Shown here piece by piece: positions 60,671 through 64,000 of a stretch of DNA of 64,000 bases. The DNA lies in assembly GCF_030253575.1 (NCBI RefSeq), contig NC_080569.1:7110001-7174000 (forward strand). Reading direction: 5' to 3'. Made by a program: the position numbers and the translations under genes. Each line of letters begins with the position of its first letter. The stretch's first letter is position 1. The notes below the pieces were generated by a model, which did not search any database, was not told the origin of the DNA, and was given only the letters and a program-made list of their open reading frames with translations. The stretch is from Rhododendron vialii. Lineage: Eukaryota > Streptophyta > Magnoliopsida > Ericales > Ericaceae.

Positions 60671-60714
60671 TCTAATAAATGTCATCTCTCTCTCCACTCA
60701 TCAAGGGCTTATTC

Positions 60715-61065
60715 AGCTAAAAAATCATGCTAAAAAATCATTTGGCTTATTTTTTAATTTTTATTCAATTTTTTCGCATTTGTTAATTTTTCTTTGATTT
60801 TTTGAGGATTATTGCTTTCGCATAAGAAAGAAATCTAAAAAGTAAAAAAATACGATTAAAATCTTTTTTTTTTGTATAAAAACGAAAATAAGCCAATAAG
60901 TCATTTTTTTGTCTATATTCAAAAAAAAATGGATTTCGATCGCAATTTTTTATTTTTTATATTACTCTCGTCATGATAAATAATAATTCTCAAAAAATCA
61001 ACGAAAAAGTAACAAATGTGAAAAAAATTAAATAAAAGCAAAAAAATAAGCCAAATGAGGCCTAA
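60715..61065. repeat. AT-rich foldback, same family as 5393-5745
   Basis: Two inverse arms meet around AAGCCAATAAGTC at about 60892-60904. Shared blocks include TTTTATTCAATTTTTTCGCA, GATTATTG and GGATTTCGATCGCAATTTTT. Confidence 0.7.
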
Positions 61066-61350
61066 ATATGCTATAGAATTTTGTTACAAGTCTAACACTC
61101 ACTTTGTTTGGTTGAGATTTTAGAAAATTATTTTTGAGAGTTGAGTGGTAATAAGTGGAGAAAGATAGAAAAAGAAATTTATTGAAAAGTATGTCGAAAG
61201 TAAAAATTACTCTCAAAATGATGAACCAAACAGAGTGATTACTGTTATTCAATTTTAATTACGCAAAATCCAATACCATGAAGACATTCACAAAAAATTT
61301 CTCTTTAATACTCCATCAACAATCACACTCGTCAGTAGTCACCCAATTCG

Positions 61351-61385
61351 CCATCACCATCACCATCACCATCACCATCACCATC
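61351..61385 (+). repeat. (CCATCA)n repeat
   Basis: About six hexanucleotide units in the region before the pseudokinase gene; no open protein context. Confidence 0.9.
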
Positions 61386-61521
61386 CAACTGCGTATTAGG
61401 GAGAGGCATCACATCGTGCTTATCATCACCCTCGATCCCAACCCCCTTCCATAAAATTTATTACTCCACCACCCACTCCACTCCACCCAACCCCCAGCCC
61501 ACCCCCACCCCCCCCCCCCCG

Positions 61522-61541
61522 CTCTCTCTCTCTCTCTCTCT
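61522..61541 (+). promoter_or_regulatory. (CT)n repeat in the pseudokinase leader
   Basis: Ten CT units directly after a C-run, about 180 bp before the start codon at 61720. CT repeats at this position are common in plant 5' leaders; function here is inference. Confidence 0.5.
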
Positions 61542-61719
61542 GCATTCTCTAGCCAGTAGCCAGTCTTCCCATGTCACAACAAAGCAAAATGGGACCATCC
61601 CAGAAACCTCAAACCACAACCCATCTCCATTCGAACACTCCCTCTCACTAAAATCCGTCGCGCACGCATCCGCATTGGCCCCCCGGCTCACCCCCATCTC
61701 TTTCACCCCGCATCGAGCC

Positions 61720-63698
61720 ATGGCCGCGGCTCTGGAATGCTGGTCGGGCCGAGCCAGCACGGACGAGGACATGGTCGAGCAAGTCCTGATGCGAACCCAG
61801 GACAGATCCGAGGGTGCCCAGCCGGAGGCCTCGGGCCTGAAGGACTCCTCGACGGCGATGCAGAAGCGGTTCCAGAAGCTGGGCCGCAACGTGTCGGAGG
61901 CCATCGCGTCTTTCAAGAACTCGCTCAACCTCGACTCGGTCCGCGACTCGCTGCCTTCTCCTCCGAGTCGGATCGAGACCTGTCGCAGGGTGGTGTGGGG
62001 CAGCGTCGTGAGGAACTTGACCCAGCTGTACCCCGGTAGTCAACTCCCCGAGAAGCTCGTCTCCAACATTCGCAAGCACTACGATTCGTTACCCCTCAGG
62101 TTAGACTTCAATCAAAATTTGCACTCAAGTTGAGCAAACGTTTGTGTAAAAAAAGCTTTCATTTATCTGAAATAGTCCATGTGGAAAATCTAGGCATATG
62201 TTCAAACAAACAACAATCACAAAACCCATCCCCAATCATTGGTTGATTGGGGGCATGGGCGGGGAGGATCGGAGACAGACTTGATATTTGGCAATATATG
62301 CACAAAGTGGTTGTTGTTAGAAAAAATACTGAAATAATGCCCCCTATATCTCCAAGAACTGAGGAGCTAAGGGACTTTTTATTGCGGAACCATGCCACCA
62401 AATCAATGCCTTCAGAATTTGAGTTTCTGTCATTAGACGAAATTCAAGTAAAATTCAATTTGATATAGGTTTGGGTCAAAGTGTGGAGGGAATGATATAT
62501 GGGTTCTTGATTTAATGAGGGATTGAGTGGCAATTTGACTAGATTTTAGAGATGATACTGCTTAGATTTCGATCTTTAACATCTGATTTGGTCGTTTATT
62601 TTTACTCGTAACAGCTATGCACAAGCGGGATTTGATATGAAAGAAGTTTTTATGCATATCAAATTGATAGAAGAGGCGTCCATGGACGACGAGCCGGCGA
62701 TTTTAATACAAGAGGTGTCTAATGATGAAGTCCAAGGATCTGTTCTCAAGCTTACATTTGCTTTTAACTCGTCGATTTCGTGGCCGGCCTTGTCTGGTGC
62801 CCTCGACAACGCTTCAATTTGTTGCAAGAAGATACAAATATTTGAGAAAAAGGGGTTCACACTAGGGATCTTTCTGCTTCTGGTTCAACCTGGGCAGGAC
62901 AAGTTTTTCAAGACCCGGGTCGAGAATGCCCTGAGATCAGCTGTGAAGAAGCCGAAATCTACAGCAATGAAGCTTCCATTTGGGTTGTGTGGGTGTCAAG
63001 AGGAAAGTACCGGAGGCAGAGAGATTGGAGAGATCGAAGAGGATTGTAGTGAACCGTATTACAGAAACGGGGTTGAGAATCCGAACGGGAAGATTATTCA
63101 GCTTCAGATGCCTTTACCCACTTCATCATTTGTTGTTTCAGTTGACGAATGGCAGACTGTGAAATCAGGTGGGGATGAGATAGGGAATTGGTTGTTGAAC
63201 TCCGATAGTCTTGAATTTATTGACCAGACTGGACCCAATACATTCAAGGGAGTTTACAAGGGAAAGAGGGTGGGAATTGAAAAGCTCAAGGGATGTGACA
63301 AGGGAAATTCATATGAATTTGAGCTCCGGAAAGATTTGCTGGAGTTGATGACCTGTGGGCACAAGAATATTTTGCAGTTTTATGGTGCTTGTGTAGATGA
63401 TGTTCATGGTTTATGTGTGGTGACTAAGTTCATGGAAGGTGGATCCATCCATGATGCTATAATGAAGAACAAGAAACTTCAGACTAAGGAAATAATAAGG
63501 ATTGCTGCTGATGTTGCAGAAGGGATCAAGTTCATGAACGACCACGGTGTTGCATACAGAGATCTGAATGCACAGAGGATATTATTGGATCGTCATGGGA
63601 ATGCTTGTTTGGGAGACATGGGTATAGTAGCTGCTTGCAAAAGTGTTGGTGAGGCAATGGAGTATGAAACTGACGGTTACCGGTGGTTGGCTCCTGAG
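61720..63698 (+). CDS. DUF1221-domain pseudokinase, partial (runs off the window)
   Basis: Exons 61720-62099 and 62615-63698 join in frame (488 codons so far); the second ends at a GT donor after RWLAPE, and further exons lie beyond the window. The start at 61720 (AGCCATGG context, MAAALECWSGRASTDEDM) fits the remembered family start better than the in-frame ATG at 61675. Residues 1 to about 230 form the plant-specific DUF1221 region (GSVVRNLTQLYPGSQLPEKL; SYAQAGFDMKEV). A kinase-like domain follows from about residue 325. The glycine loop is degenerate (TGPNTFKG), the VAIK lysine is replaced (VGIEK, E349), HRDLKxxN reads YRDLNAQR (441-448) and DFG reads DMG (461-463). Catalysis is therefore doubtful; a scaffold or signalling role is plausible. 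By memory, Arabidopsis At1g64300 and At5g41730 are the relatives. Confidence 0.9.
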
Positions 63699-64000
63699 GT
63701 TTGTTCCTTCCCATACATCATCTATGTCTAGTTTGATATAACATATTCATTAAGCCGTATGGTACAAACGTCCATTGAAATGATGATACATCAGTTTTTT
63801 TTTTGAGGTAATGAGCCTAACCTGTCAAAGATGCATTTTCCATCAGGCATATTGCTCTGTGTTTCCAAAAGAATTCAACCAAGTTTTCCAAAAAGATCAT
63901 AATCTGGGATGATTTGTGTCTTCAAATCGAGTGGAAACATTGAAACAAAGTGGAATTGTTTATTTTCCATGGGCATTCAAACATTAATTGATCTGCTTGA

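Noticed and set aside
61461..62079. Minus-strand frames of 155 and 143 codons
   Set aside because: Antisense to the first exon of the DUF1221 gene and its leader; high GC leaves them open by chance.

Overview
The window is nuclear DNA of a flowering plant, most likely a eudicot. It has intron-rich genes with GT..AG junctions, plant-specific families (an ALOG/LSH regulator and a DUF1221 pseudokinase), dense MITEs, LINE, SINE and LTR debris, and GC-rich first exons in AT-rich surroundings. I cannot name the species.

Region 1 (1-20.3 kb) is a tandem segmental duplication. Two nearly identical units (1-8726 and 10329-18586) each carry an intact six-exon cinnamoyl-CoA-reductase-like gene of 326 aa (3564-8711 and 14157-18571). 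A third, older copy of the upstream flank (about 18952-20130) has no gene behind it. Many mobile elements can be bounded exactly here from target-site duplications (TSDs) and paralogous empty sites: Mutator-like foldbacks, a hAT-like element, a 5'-truncated LINE and several MITEs. Their presence or absence orders events before and after the duplication.

Region 2 (20.3-23 kb) is a repeat-built block. It holds a tandem duplication of 167 bp and a putative 2.4 kb element with inverted subterminal repeats around an AT-rich core.

Region 3 (23-34 kb) holds a GILT-type thiol reductase gene (24384-27914) with a second intact first exon 1 kb upstream (23297-23629), then an intronless ALOG/LSH gene on the minus strand (33448-34059). 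From memory, Arabidopsis has the same GILT-LSH6 neighbourhood.

Region 4 (34-43.9 kb) is intergenic and dominated by hAT-, Mutator- and Harbinger-like elements, several with perfect TSDs.

Region 5 (43.9-58.4 kb) is one minus-strand gene of 22 coding exons for the Rab3GAP catalytic subunit (953 aa), plus a probable 5'UTR intron. Its introns carry a solo LTR, a truncated LINE, a Harbinger-like MITE and hairpin repeats.

Region 6 (58.4-64 kb) is a repeat-rich intergenic stretch followed by the start of a plus-strand gene (61720 to beyond the window) for a DUF1221-containing kinase-like protein that lacks several catalytic residues.

The genes do not form an operon or pathway. The noteworthy biology is the young reductase duplication, the GILT duplicate first exon encoding a different active site, and the layered transposon history. 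I found no credible wholly new system.
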